Assembly (NCBI GenBank): GCA_000421085.1
Contig: ATWE01000009.1
Span: 186,001-250,000, forward strand
Reading direction: 5' to 3'
From: Ensifer sp. USDA 6670
Lineage (GTDB): Bacteria; Pseudomonadota; Alphaproteobacteria; Rhizobiales; Rhizobiaceae
DNA length: 64,000 nucleotides
Shown here: one piece after another, positions 1 through 8,489 of the stretch
Layout: every line of letters begins with the position of its first letter
How positions within the stretch are numbered: the stretch's first letter is position 1
Notes under the pieces: generated by a model
Database searches by the model: none
The model's input: the letters and a program-made list of their open reading frames with translations, nothing else
Told to the model about the DNA's origin: nothing
Translations under genes and position numbers: made by a program

Positions 1-2
1 GG

Positions 3-221
3 CCCGGTGGCGGTGTGGCGGTCGTGCAGTCCATCGTCGGCGTGGCGCATGCGAAGGGCCTGCGCATCACGGCCGAAGGGGTGGAAACCGAGGAGCAGAG
101 CGAGATCCTGCGCAAGCTTGGCTGTGACGAATTGCAGGGCTTCCATCTGTCCAGGCCGATGTCGAAGAATTCACTTCGTCAACTTCTTGGCACAGACAAG
201 GCTCGAGGAACTTCCTTCTAG
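3..221 (+). CDS. EAL-domain cyclic-di-GMP phosphodiesterase, C-terminal fragment (truncated by window edge)
   Basis: The reading frame is open from the window start and ends with TAG. The visible 72 residues match the C-terminal end of an EAL domain: a VVQSIVGVAHAKGL helix, then the ITAEGVET strand whose Glu is part of the family's active site, then the GCDELQGFHLSRPM motif that closes the barrel. EAL domains hydrolyse cyclic di-GMP to pGpG. The EAL signature and any GGDEF, PAS or membrane segments would lie upstream and are not visible, so activity and localisation cannot be judged. No downstream partner gene follows on this strand. Confidence 0.85.
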   Translation, partial: PGGGVAVVQSIVGVAHAKGLRITAEGVETEEQSEILRKLGCDELQGFHLSRPMSKNSLRQLLGTDKARGTSF

Positions 222-279
222 CCGGCCGGCGGAGCCGAGACGCTCTTGCCGCAAACTCGGCCGCAGGCGCGATGGAGGA

Positions 280-753
280 TCACCCACGCCGCGCCGCCTC
301 GATCGCGGCGACGTCGATCTTCCTCATGGTCATCATGGCCTCGAACGCGCGCTTTGCTTCGTCGCCGCCGGCCGCCATCGCGTCGGTCAGCACGCGCGGA
401 GTGATCTGCCAGGAAATCCCCCACTTGTCCTTGCACCAGCCGCAGGCGCTCTCCTTGCCGCCATTGCCGACGATGGCGTTCCAATAGCGGTCGGTCTCCT
501 CCTGATCCTCGGTGGCGATCTGAAACGAGAAGGCCTCGTTGTGCTTGAAAGCGGGACCCCCGTTGAGGCCGATACAGGGAATGCCCGCAACGGTGAAGTC
601 GACCGTCAACACGTCTCCCTCCTTGCCCGCGGGGTAGTCACCGGGTGCGCGGTGCACGGCATTCACCCTGCTGTCAGGAAAGATCTCGCAGTAGAAACGA
701 GCGGCAACCTCGGCGTCCTTGTCGTACCAGAGGCAAATCGTATTCTTCGCCAT
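280..753 (-). CDS. VOC-superfamily protein, PhnB / 3-demethylubiquinone-9 3-methyltransferase-like domain
   Basis: A 157-residue single-domain protein. It starts MAKNTICLWYDKDAEVAARF and carries the GIPCIGLNGGP and SACGWCKDKWGISWQI segments typical of the '3-dmu-9_3-mt' branch of the glyoxalase/VOC fold. Despite that domain name, members are not proven methyltransferases. The start at 753 is chosen because an AAAGGACC Shine-Dalgarno lies just upstream; the frame stays open further upstream but that part does not look like the family. It is transcribed alone, divergently from the GreA-like gene. Function is inferred only at fold level. Confidence 0.85.
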   Translation of the reverse strand: MAKNTICLWYDKDAEVAARFYCEIFPDSRVNAVHRAPGDYPAGKEGDVLTVDFTVAGIPCIGLNGGPAFKHNEAFSFQIATEDQEETDRYWNAIVGNGGKESACGWCKDKWGISWQITPRVLTDAMAAGGDEAKRAFEAMMTMRKIDVAAIEAARRG

Positions 754-1024
754 TGCGTGGTCCTTTCGTTTTAAAGCCATTCGGTCGTGTTCCCCGATCC
801 ACCCCTCCTTCGAAATAGGGGGCCAACAGTTTTTCTCCACCCAGAACTGTCCTTCTCGCCAGCGCGAATTCAATGACACCTTGGGGCGGTAACAGGCCGC
901 CGTAGCTCATAATTCGCGATCGACCCCTGTCGGCTCCTGTAGCCGCCGTATATAGTTTTGCGAAAACCTGTGCGCTCCCCGCCATGCGGAAGCAGAGAGC
1001 GCCACGTCCAAACGGAGTTCGCCG

Positions 1025-1507
1025 GTGAGCGTAGCCTTCATCAAGGAAGAAAGTGCCGAAACGGCTGCTGAAACGCTGCTGCCTGACCGGCCGGTCTCAC
1101 CCCATCCGAACCTTGTCACGGCAACGGGATTGAAGGCTCTGGAATTGCAGCTCCGACAGGCTCGCGAGGCCTACGATGCCACAAGCACGATCGAGGACGT
1201 GAACGAACGGCGGCGGCAGGCGGCGGGCCCCTTGCGTGATCTGCGCTACTTCGCGGAACGAGTTCGAACGGCTCAGCTTGTCTCCGATCCGGATTCATTC
1301 GATGTGGTCGCCTTTGGAAGCACGGTCACCTTCAGCCGTGATGACGGGCGGGTGCAGACATATCGGGTCGTCGGAGAGGATGAAGCCGATCCCAAGGCCG
1401 GGTCGATCTCCTACGTGTCCCCCGTGGCAAGGGTTCTCATGGGCAAATCTGTCGGCGACCTCGTGAGTGTCGGCGATCAGGAGCTCGAAGTGCTCGCCAT
1501 TTCATAA
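1025..1507 (+). CDS. GreA/GreB-family transcription elongation factor-like protein
   Basis: A 160-residue protein starting at GTG with a GGAG about 8 nt upstream. The N-terminal half (about residues 35-80) is rich in Leu, Arg and Glu and could form the Gre coiled coil. The C-terminal half holds the FKBP-like GreA/GreB domain, with VAFGSTVTF, then YRVVGEDEADPKAGSISYVSPVARVLMG, then VGDLV. Gre factors enter the RNA polymerase secondary channel and stimulate cleavage of backtracked RNA. The first about 30 residues are unlike canonical GreA, so this is probably an accessory paralogue rather than the housekeeping greA. It is a stand-alone gene convergent with matB. Confidence 0.85.
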   Translation: MSVAFIKEESAETAAETLLPDRPVSPHPNLVTATGLKALELQLRQAREAYDATSTIEDVNERRRQAAGPLRDLRYFAERVRTAQLVSDPDSFDVVAFGSTVTFSRDDGRVQTYRVVGEDEADPKAGSISYVSPVARVLMGKSVGDLVSVGDQELEVLAIS

Positions 1508-1539
1508 CGCGCGATCTCTCCGGCATGCGGGCGCGACGC

Positions 1540-3066
1540 CTACAAACGCGCCTCGGCTCCTGCGTAAAGACGGGCATATGTTTCGCGAAGTACGTTCTTC
1601 TGAACCTTGCCCATCGTATTGCGCGGCAGGTCGTCCACGAAGATCACCCGTTTCGGTTGCTTGTAGCGCGCGAGCCGGCCCTCCAGGCCATCGAGAATGG
1701 CGCGCTCGTCGATCGTCGCACTGGGCTTGCGGACGACCACGGCCGTGACGCCTTCGCCGAAATCCGGATGTGGCAGCCCGATGACTGCCGTTTCCACGAC
1801 GCCCGGCATCTGGTCGATCTCGGTTTCGACTTCCTTCGGATAGATGTTGTATCCGCCGGAAATCACGAGATCCTTGCCCCGCCCGACGATATGGACATAG
1901 CCCCGTTCGTCGATCTTGCCGAGGTCGCCGGTGATGAAGAATCCGTCGGCGCGGAACTCCGCCTGCGTCTTTTTGGGCATGCGCCAATAGCCCTTGAACA
2001 CGTTCGGGCCCTTCACCTCGATCATCCCCGTCTCGCCTTTCGGGAGCGGCCTGCCACTCTCCGGATCGGCGACACGAAGCGAGACCCCCGGCAATGGGAA
2101 ACCGACGGTTCCGGCGATGCGCTCGCCGTCATAGGGGTTTGAGGTATTCATATTGGTTTCGGTCATGCCGTAGCGCTCTAGAATGGCATGTCCGGTCATC
2201 TGCGCGAAAGTCCTGTGGGTCTCGGCAAGAAGCGGAGCCGAGCCGGACACGAAAAGCCGCATCCCGGCCGTTGCCTCGCGCGTCAGCCCCGGATTTTGAA
2301 CGAGGCGCACATAGAAGGTCGGAACGCCCATCATTGCGGTTGATTGCGGCATCAGACGCAGGACTTCGTTCGCGTCGAATTTAGGCAGGAAAAACATCGA
2401 GGCGCCGGCCAGAAGAATGACGTTCGATGCAACGAAGAGGCCATGCGTGTGGAAGATCGGCAGGGCGTGGATCAGCCTGTCGTCGGCTGTGAAGCGCCAA
2501 TGGTCGCGAAGCGTGGCGGCGTTCGACAGGAGGTTCTCATGCGTCAGCATCGCGCCCTTGGACCGCCCGGTCGTGCCCGACGTGTAGAGAATGGCGGCTA
2601 GGTCGTCCGGGGAGCGATCGGCGTCGGGGAAATCCGGCGCCGTGCCCTTGGCAAGGTCGATCAGCGAGCCGCCACCTTTGTCGTCGAGAGTCTCGACCTT
2701 GGCGCCGTGATCGGCGGCAAGCTTTGTGATCCCATCCTTTGCGGCCGGCCCGCAGACGATGAGCCGAGGCTCGGCATCACCGAAGAAATAGTCGAGTTCG
2801 GCAAGCGTATAGGCCGTGTTGAGGGGAAGATAGACCGCGCCCGCGCGCAGGCAGGCGAGATAGAGCATCAGTGCCTCTGGGCTCTTCTCCACCTGCACCG
2901 CCACCCGATCGCCCGGCCGAACACCCAGGGTGCCGAGCGCGGAAGCAATGCGGCCCGAATGCTCCAGCATGTCGCCATAGGTCCACACGCGGCCATCGGC
3001 CGTCAGGATGAAGGCGGAGTCGGGGCGCGCTGCCCGGCGTATGGCGTCGAACAGATGGTTGCTCAT
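1540..3066 (-). CDS. matB: malonyl-CoA synthetase (malonate-CoA ligase)
   Basis: A 508-residue adenylate-forming (ANL) enzyme that converts malonate, ATP and CoA to malonyl-CoA, AMP and PPi in the cytoplasm. The ATP-binding loop YTSGTTGRSKG is at residues 161-171, followed by the YGMTETNM motif, the TGDLGKID hinge and the C-terminal catalytic lysine in PRNTMGKVQK. Its length is standard for MatB. The start overlaps the stop of matA as ATGA, so the two are translationally coupled. As last gene of the matPQMAB operon it activates imported malonate, and MatA then decarboxylates the product to acetyl-CoA. The assignment rests on family motifs plus the decisive MatA neighbour. Confidence 0.95.
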   Translation of the reverse strand: MSNHLFDAIRRAARPDSAFILTADGRVWTYGDMLEHSGRIASALGTLGVRPGDRVAVQVEKSPEALMLYLACLRAGAVYLPLNTAYTLAELDYFFGDAEPRLIVCGPAAKDGITKLAADHGAKVETLDDKGGGSLIDLAKGTAPDFPDADRSPDDLAAILYTSGTTGRSKGAMLTHENLLSNAATLRDHWRFTADDRLIHALPIFHTHGLFVASNVILLAGASMFFLPKFDANEVLRLMPQSTAMMGVPTFYVRLVQNPGLTREATAGMRLFVSGSAPLLAETHRTFAQMTGHAILERYGMTETNMNTSNPYDGERIAGTVGFPLPGVSLRVADPESGRPLPKGETGMIEVKGPNVFKGYWRMPKKTQAEFRADGFFITGDLGKIDERGYVHIVGRGKDLVISGGYNIYPKEVETEIDQMPGVVETAVIGLPHPDFGEGVTAVVVRKPSATIDERAILDGLEGRLARYKQPKRVIFVDDLPRNTMGKVQKNVLRETYARLYAGAEARL

Positions 3067-4502
3067 GAAGTGAACTCCTTGTTGCCTTTCCTTCCAGGTG
3101 CGTCAGCTGACCGGACGTCCAGGGGAAAGGCGTCCGGAACTGGAACGAGGCTGCGTGAACTCCTGTCGGCGGGGACCAGCCGGCGGATGGCGGGTGCGGC
3201 GACGACCTCGCCGCGGGTCGCAAAGACCTCGTGGTTGGTCTCGATGTCGTCGAGCTTGTAGAGATAGTTGACCATCAGCCCGTGGGCCTGGCGCATCGCC
3301 CGTTCGGACCGGTCGCCCAGGAAATTGATGCGTTCCAGCCGTGCGCCATTGCCGAGATGGAACCGGGCGACGGGATCAACGGTCTTGCCGCTGCGATTGC
3401 GCGCCCTAAGGAAATACCAGGCGGCCGCAGCCGTCAGGCTTCGCTGGATGGCTGCCGCGGTCTCCGGCTGATCGGGCCAATCAGGCTCGTCGAGCGCCGC
3501 GAGCCTGCTGCGGTCGGCGGCGGACAGGGCGTTGGACGTTTGGTCCTGGCGTTCGCGCGACAACCAATCGGCAAAGCCCGGCACCGGCGACAGCGTCACG
3601 AAGGTGTCGAGGCGAGGGAGGTCGCGCCGCAGATCCTCCACCACCTGTTTGATCAGGAAGTTGCCGAAGGAGATGCCCCTAAGGCCTTCCTGGCAGTTCG
3701 AAATGGAATAGAAAACGGCTGTCGTCGCGTCAGTAGCGCGGATCGGAGCACGATCCTCCTTCAGCAGGTCCGCGATGTTGGAGGGCATTTCGCGTGTCAG
3801 CGCCACTTCAACGAAGATCAGCGGATCGTCGACGAGCTGCGGATGGAAGAAGGCGAAGCAGCGCCGGTCCTCCGGCGCAAGCCGCCGGCGCAGCTCGTCC
3901 CAGCCGCCGATTTGATGGACGGCCTCGTAGCGAATGATCTTCTCCAGAATGTCGGCCGGCGTCGACCAGCTGATCGGCCGCAACACAAGGAAGCCCCGAT
4001 TGAACCAGGATCCGAAGAGATGCGCGAAGTCCGTATCGACCGCCTCCAGATCGGGGTTTTGGGCTTTGAGTTCGAGAAGGTCCGCCCGCATGCGGACGAG
4101 GGTCGCGATGCCGTTCGGCGCAAGATTGAGCCTGCGGATCAGTTCCTGGCGGCGCGGTTCTGCCGCCATGCTCATCTCGAGCAGCGCCTTCGGGGTCGGA
4201 TCGGCGCGATAGGCGTCGATCGCCCGCTCCAGCCGCTCGATATCAGGCCCGAAACGAGAGAGCAGCGCCATCATGAAATCGCGCCGCTTGTCCTGATCGA
4301 AGCCTTGCCAGCGATCCAGAATATTCTTGGCCAGCGCCATGCCTGACGCCTCGCCTCGGCTCGACAGCAGCGTGTCGCACAGCGCTTCCATGGTGCCGAC
4401 CGGATTGACATCGCCGCTCCGGGCCGGACCGAGCGACAGGAATCGCCGGCCGCGCTCGGCAATGCTCTGCAGCATATCGCTGAAAAATGACGTCGTGTTC
4501 AT
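3063..4502 (-). CDS. matA: malonyl-CoA decarboxylase
   Basis: A 479-residue protein of the MCD family, which decarboxylates malonyl-CoA to acetyl-CoA. An N-terminal helical domain (about residues 1-180) is followed by the catalytic acetyltransferase-like domain, with VFYSISNCQEGLRGISFGNFLI and the conserved histidine stretch FHLGNGARLERINFLGD. The start at 4502 overlaps the matM stop as ATGA; a longer open frame reaches to 4856 but would lie inside matM. With matB it forms the classic MatA/MatB couple that turns malonate into acetyl-CoA. Confidence 0.95.
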   Translation of the reverse strand: MNTTSFFSDMLQSIAERGRRFLSLGPARSGDVNPVGTMEALCDTLLSSRGEASGMALAKNILDRWQGFDQDKRRDFMMALLSRFGPDIERLERAIDAYRADPTPKALLEMSMAAEPRRQELIRRLNLAPNGIATLVRMRADLLELKAQNPDLEAVDTDFAHLFGSWFNRGFLVLRPISWSTPADILEKIIRYEAVHQIGGWDELRRRLAPEDRRCFAFFHPQLVDDPLIFVEVALTREMPSNIADLLKEDRAPIRATDATTAVFYSISNCQEGLRGISFGNFLIKQVVEDLRRDLPRLDTFVTLSPVPGFADWLSRERQDQTSNALSAADRSRLAALDEPDWPDQPETAAAIQRSLTAAAAWYFLRARNRSGKTVDPVARFHLGNGARLERINFLGDRSERAMRQAHGLMVNYLYKLDDIETNHEVFATRGEVVAAPAIRRLVPADRSSRSLVPVPDAFPLDVRSADAPGRKGNKEFTS

Positions 4503-5815
4503 TGGACGGTTCCCAGCATCTGGTTCGGTAGCCACGTCGCAATCTCCGGAAAGACGCAGAGGAGAATGATCGCCAGGAACATGACGAGCACGTAAGGCAG
4601 GGAGCCCCAGAGAATGTCCCTCGTCGGAATCTGCGGCGCGATGGCATTGATGACGAAAAGGTTGAGGCCGATTGGAGGCGTGATCAGGCCGACCTCCATG
4701 TTGATCGTCAGCACGATCGCGAACCAGTACGGGTCGAAACCCGCCTGGGTGACGATCGGGAAGAGCATCGGTGAGGTCATCACGATGACGGCGACGGGGG
4801 GCAGGAACATGCCGCAGATCAACAGAAACACGTTGATGACCGCCATCAGCACCCAACGGTTGACCTCCATGTCGGCGATCGCGGCGGCGACAGTCTGCGT
4901 GATGAACAGCGACGATAGCGCGAAGGCGAAGAGCTCGGCGGCAGCCATGATCATCATGATCATGACGCTTTCCTTCATAGCCGAGCCGAAGATGCCGGCG
5001 ACCGGCCGAAAGCGGAACAGGCGATAGGCGACGATCACGACTGCCAATGTCAGGAATGCGCCCGCGCCGGCTGCTTCAGAAGGCGTGGCGATGCCGCCAT
5101 AGAGTACGTAGAGCGTGCCGGCGATGATCAGTAGAAACGGCAGGATGCGCGGAAGGCCGGCCAGCCGTTCCTTCATCGAGTAGCGAATGAGGCGCGCATC
5201 GAATTCGTAGCCCTTGCGTTTGCAGTCGATGACCGCCCAGGTCATGAACATGACCGTCAGCAGAATGCCGGGGACGATGCCCGCCATGAACAGCCGCCCG
5301 ATGGAGGTCTCGGTCGCTATTCCGTAGACGATCAGCGTCACCGAAGGGGGAATGAGGATGCCCAGCGTGCCGCCGGCGGCGATGGAGCCGCTCGCGACCG
5401 AAGCGGGATAACCGCGACGTATCATTTCCGGAATGCCCATCTTGCCGATCGCGGCGCAGGTCGCGGGCGAAGAGCCCGTCATGCCGGAGAAGATGGCGCA
5501 AGCTCCGATATTGGACAGGATGAGTCCGCCCGGGATGCGGTTCAGCCACCGGTCGAGCGAAGTGTAGAGATCAGATCCCGCCGGAGACGAGGCGACCGCC
5601 GCGCCCATGAGCACGAACATCGGGATCGACACGTAGGCCAGATTGGCGATGCCGGAAAACATCGTATCGCCGAGCACGTAGAATATGGCGCCGCCGCTTT
5701 GCATGTAGAGCGCTGCGAAGGCGGCAAGACCCAGGGCGAAGGCGATGGGCATTCCCGTTGCCAGCAGCACGAAAAGACACGCAACGATCATCAGTCCAGA
5801 GACGGTAGGGCTCAC
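4499..5815 (-). CDS. matM: TRAP transporter large membrane subunit (DctM family), malonate uptake
   Basis: A 438-residue, very hydrophobic protein with about 12 predicted membrane segments and the DctM signatures GMTGSSPATCAAIGKMG and GGTLGILIPPSVTLIVYG. It is the channel subunit of a tripartite ATP-independent periplasmic transporter driven by an ion gradient. It overlaps matQ upstream and matA downstream by ATGA junctions. The substrate assignment to malonate comes from the fused matA-matB context; a matPQMAB TRAP operon for malonate has been described in Sinorhizobium meliloti, and this gene order matches it. Confidence 0.93.
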   Translation of the reverse strand: MSPTVSGLMIVACLFVLLATGMPIAFALGLAAFAALYMQSGGAIFYVLGDTMFSGIANLAYVSIPMFVLMGAAVASSPAGSDLYTSLDRWLNRIPGGLILSNIGACAIFSGMTGSSPATCAAIGKMGIPEMIRRGYPASVASGSIAAGGTLGILIPPSVTLIVYGIATETSIGRLFMAGIVPGILLTVMFMTWAVIDCKRKGYEFDARLIRYSMKERLAGLPRILPFLLIIAGTLYVLYGGIATPSEAAGAGAFLTLAVVIVAYRLFRFRPVAGIFGSAMKESVMIMMIMAAAELFAFALSSLFITQTVAAAIADMEVNRWVLMAVINVFLLICGMFLPPVAVIVMTSPMLFPIVTQAGFDPYWFAIVLTINMEVGLITPPIGLNLFVINAIAPQIPTRDILWGSLPYVLVMFLAIILLCVFPEIATWLPNQMLGTVQ

Positions 5816-6381
5816 TGAATGATCTCCTGTGGATGATGGTCGGCGCTAGGGGCCGAACCCGGTTCGGCCCCGCCATGGCCCATGGCTGCCGGGACTGCCG
5901 GGGCGGTGAGGAGCGTCAGAATCTGCGCCACATATTGCAGGCACAGCATGGCAAAGCTTACGGGCAGGGCAGCAAGCGGCACCCAAAGCGGCGGCGCCCA
6001 GACGCTGGAGTGTTTCCAGTTTCCCGCCCATGCGTCATGGAACTGAATCCATGTTGCAATCAGCATGACGACGCAGAACAGCAGCCCGAGCAGGCCCGCA
6101 ATGATGCGCAGAACGTATCGCGTACGGTCGCCCACCACCATTTCGACGACGTCGATGCCCACATGGCCGCCCTTGAGCAAGACGTATGGCGCGCCGAGAA
6201 ACATGGCTGCGGTTGCGGAAAAAACGACGAAGTCCGTCTGCCAGATCGTCGCCTGACGAAATACATAGCGCTGCATAATCATCTGGCAGACGACGAGCAT
6301 CGCCGCGATGAGCAGGGCCGTCGCAACGGCCGCGAGGCCACGCGAAGCATTGCCGACAGCCTGTGAATAGGCCTTGAGCAT
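5812..6381 (-). CDS. matQ: TRAP transporter small membrane subunit (DctQ family), malonate uptake
   Basis: A 189-residue protein with four hydrophobic segments and the DctQ landmarks: RYVFRQATIWQTDFVVFS after the first helix, and the KGGHVGIDVV motif before the third. It pairs with MatM in the inner membrane. The C-terminal tail of about 30 residues is Pro/Ala/His-rich and predicted to be disordered, somewhat longer than usual. Its stop overlaps the matM start (ATGA). A stem-loop separates it from matP upstream. Confidence 0.92.
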   Translation of the reverse strand: MLKAYSQAVGNASRGLAAVATALLIAAMLVVCQMIMQRYVFRQATIWQTDFVVFSATAAMFLGAPYVLLKGGHVGIDVVEMVVGDRTRYVLRIIAGLLGLLFCVVMLIATWIQFHDAWAGNWKHSSVWAPPLWVPLAALPVSFAMLCLQYVAQILTLLTAPAVPAAMGHGGAEPGSAPSADHHPQEIIQ

Positions 6382-6411
6382 CAGATCATCCCCGAGTTGC
6401 GCTGGAAGGGA

Positions 6412-6435
6412 AACGGCGCGCCGGAGCGCGCCGTT
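6412..6435 (-). terminator. intercistronic stem-loop between matP and matQ
   Basis: A perfect 10-bp GC-rich inverted repeat (arms 6412-6421 and 6426-6435, 4-nt loop) lies in the 67-nt gap between the binding-protein gene matP and matQ. On the transcribed strand it is followed by TTTCCCTT, a weak U-tract. It could act as a leaky terminator or as a 3' end that protects matP mRNA, giving more binding protein than membrane subunits. Confidence 0.6.
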
Positions 6436-6448
6436 CTGCCGGTCCGTC

Positions 6449-7453
6449 TTATTTCACGGCGAGCGCCTTTTCGATCAGCTTGTCGCCGCCGGGAACGTTG
6501 GCGGCGAAGTTCTTGTAGGACGACGCCTTGGCGAGCTCGAGCCAGGCATCGTAATCCTCCTTCGACATCTCGACGACTTCGACGCCTGCCTTCTTGTAGG
6601 TGTCGATCATGACCTGATCGCCCTTGCGGACCTCTTCGTTGAAATAAGCTTCCGCTTTCTCGCCGGCAGCGAGGATTGCCTTTTGCTGCTCTTCCGTCAG
6701 GCCATCGAAGACGCGCTTCGATACCAGCACCGGTTCGTACATGAACCAGAGGGCATTTTCTCCCGGCGCCGTGAGGCACTTGGCCTGTTCGAACAGGCGA
6801 TAGGAGACGAAACTCGCCGACGAGGTGTTCGCCGCATCCAGGACGCCCGTCTGCATGCCGGTGTAGATTTCCGACGAAGGCATGGATGAGATCGAAGCGC
6901 CAGCTTCCACGAGCATTTCCTCGAAGGCCGGCCCCGCGGCGCGGATCACCTGCCCCTTGATCGTGTCGGGGGAAGTGATGCAATTCTTCTTGGAGGCGAA
7001 GGCACCGGAGAGCCACGCATCGGCGATCACCAAGGCCCCGGCATCCTCGATGACCTTCTTGATGTCCCCCATGAACTCGGAATCGTTAAGCCGCATGGCG
7101 CGATCGAAATTTCCCACGAGGCCGGGCATCAGCGTCGCGGAGAATTCCGGGTGGCGACCCGAAGCATAGTCCAAGGGGAACGAAGTCATGTCGAGCAGGC
7201 CACGTGTGACCGCATTCCACTGATCGTTGGGCTTGTAGAGCGACGACCCCGGGAACACCTGTATTTCGAGGCCGACATTGGCGGCGGCAACCTCGCGGGC
7301 GATCAGCTGCACCATCTCGTCACGAATGTCGCCCTTTCCCCCGGGGAACTGGTGCGACGCCTTCAACACGGTCTGGGCATCCGCTGTAGAAGCGATCAAG
7401 CTGCAGATGGCCGCGACAGCGGAAGTCGTCAACTTCCGTCGAAAACTGCTCAT
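6449..7453 (-). CDS. matP: TRAP transporter periplasmic solute-binding protein (DctP family), malonate
   Basis: A 334-residue DctP-type binding protein with an N-terminal Sec signal peptide (cleavage near STADAQT). The mature part begins VLKASHQFPGGKGD, a typical DctP strand, and contains the IKGQVIRAAG motif with the arginine that in this family salt-bridges the substrate carboxylate, plus the MPSSEIYTGMQTGVLDAA segment. It is the first gene of the minus-strand malonate operon and is followed by a stem-loop. The promoter lies between it and the divergent GntR gene at 7581. Confidence 0.92.
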   Translation of the reverse strand: MSSFRRKLTTSAVAAICSLIASTADAQTVLKASHQFPGGKGDIRDEMVQLIAREVAAANVGLEIQVFPGSSLYKPNDQWNAVTRGLLDMTSFPLDYASGRHPEFSATLMPGLVGNFDRAMRLNDSEFMGDIKKVIEDAGALVIADAWLSGAFASKKNCITSPDTIKGQVIRAAGPAFEEMLVEAGASISSMPSSEIYTGMQTGVLDAANTSSASFVSYRLFEQAKCLTAPGENALWFMYEPVLVSKRVFDGLTEEQQKAILAAGEKAEAYFNEEVRKGDQVMIDTYKKAGVEVVEMSKEDYDAWLELAKASSYKNFAANVPGGDKLIEKALAVK

Positions 7454-7510
7454 TTCTTCCTCCCTGACATGCCGGCCTCCCGCCGGCTTGGTATTAAGAG
7501 TGGAGCCATC

Positions 7511-7562
7511 TTGCGTACCGTGTCAAGATTTTTGTATACAAGAGCCATGGTTATTGCATACC
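7511..7562. promoter_or_regulatory. candidate GntR operator region between matP and its regulator
   Basis: A perfect 10-bp palindrome TTGTATACAA sits at 7532-7541. Two related sequences flank it: TTGCGTACC beginning at 7511 and TTGCATACC beginning at 7554. Palindromes with a GTATAC-like core are common targets of FCD-type GntR regulators. The cluster covers the divergent promoter region of matP and the GntR gene, so it is the expected site of malonate-responsive control and autoregulation. Binding is inferred, not shown. Confidence 0.6.
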
Positions 7563-7580
7563 GGGACTGGTCGGACAGGA

Positions 7581-8255
7581 ATGAGCGAAAACATTTTCTA
7601 CAAGCTGCGCGACGATATCGAGAACGGCATCGTGACGGGCGAGTTCGAGCCGGGTGAACGCCTGGACGAGACGCAACTCGCCATGCGCTTCGGCGTATCC
7701 CGCACTCCCATCCGCGAAGCTCTGATGCAGTTGAGCGCGATCGGGCTTGTCGAGATCAGACCGCGGCGCGGCGCAGTCGTCGTGGACCCGGCACCGCAGC
7801 GCGTCTACGAAATGTTCGAGGTGATGGCTGAACTGGAAGGCATGGCGGGTGCTCTTGCCGCTCGCCGGCATACCGAGGAAGACAGCGCGGCTCTGTTGGC
7901 CGCCCATGAGAAATGCCGGGAGGCGGTCCTGAGTGAGGAGACCGATCGCTACTATTACGAAAACGAGATATTCCATCGCGCGATATACACGGCGAGCCAT
8001 AGCGGTTTCCTCGAGGAGCAATGCACGACCTTGCATCGCCGCCTTCGCCCTTATCGTCGCCTCCAGCTCAGAGTTCGTAACCGCATGAAGGTCTCGTTCA
8101 GGGAACATGGAGAGATCGTCGAGGCCATTCTTTCCGGCAATACGGATGGCGCGCGGGAGGGTTTGCGCAGCCATGTGGCGGTCCAAGGCGACCGCTTCGG
8201 CGACCTTGTAGCAAACCTCTCGAATCGTGAACGGCGCAGCGGCCGGCTCGGATAG
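7581..8255 (+). CDS. gtrA: GntR-family (FCD-domain) transcriptional regulator of the malonate operon
   Basis: A 224-residue protein. The N-terminal winged helix-turn-helix (about residues 1-70) includes FEPGERLDETQLAMRFGVSRTPIREAL and the wing RPRRGAVVV. The C-terminal FCD domain contains the metal/ligand positions E-x-FHRAIYTAS and a late FREHGEIVEAI. The ATG at 7581 is preferred because the HTH starts immediately after it; upstream bases show only a close GGACAGGA. It is divergent from matPQMAB, so it is likely the malonate (or malonyl-CoA) sensor. The symbol follows the regulator named for the S. meliloti malonate TRAP operon; equivalence is inferred from position. Confidence 0.85.
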   Translation: MSENIFYKLRDDIENGIVTGEFEPGERLDETQLAMRFGVSRTPIREALMQLSAIGLVEIRPRRGAVVVDPAPQRVYEMFEVMAELEGMAGALAARRHTEEDSAALLAAHEKCREAVLSEETDRYYYENEIFHRAIYTASHSGFLEEQCTTLHRRLRPYRRLQLRVRNRMKVSFREHGEIVEAILSGNTDGAREGLRSHVAVQGDRFGDLVANLSNRERRSGRLG

Positions 8256-8489
8256 CAAGCTGGAGGATCGAGGCTTTCTGATCCCAATACAGTAGTTGAG
8301 AATAACGCGCTGCGCAGGCCACTAAAAACTGACGGTTTTATTTAAAATTCCTGGGTGTTTATTGTGGCTTGGGGGGATTCTTGGTTGACCTCGCGGCAGG
8401 TTCTCGAAACACTCCCAGCGGTTAGGGCCAACACGTAGCGTCACGAGAGTGCGACATTGTGCCGAGTGTCGTGGAGGAACACAGGAACC

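Noticed and set aside
3231-4346. Long open frame on the plus strand opposite matA
   Set aside because: It is antisense to a gene with clear malonyl-CoA decarboxylase motifs, and its own translation shows no family. High GC keeps such shadow frames open.
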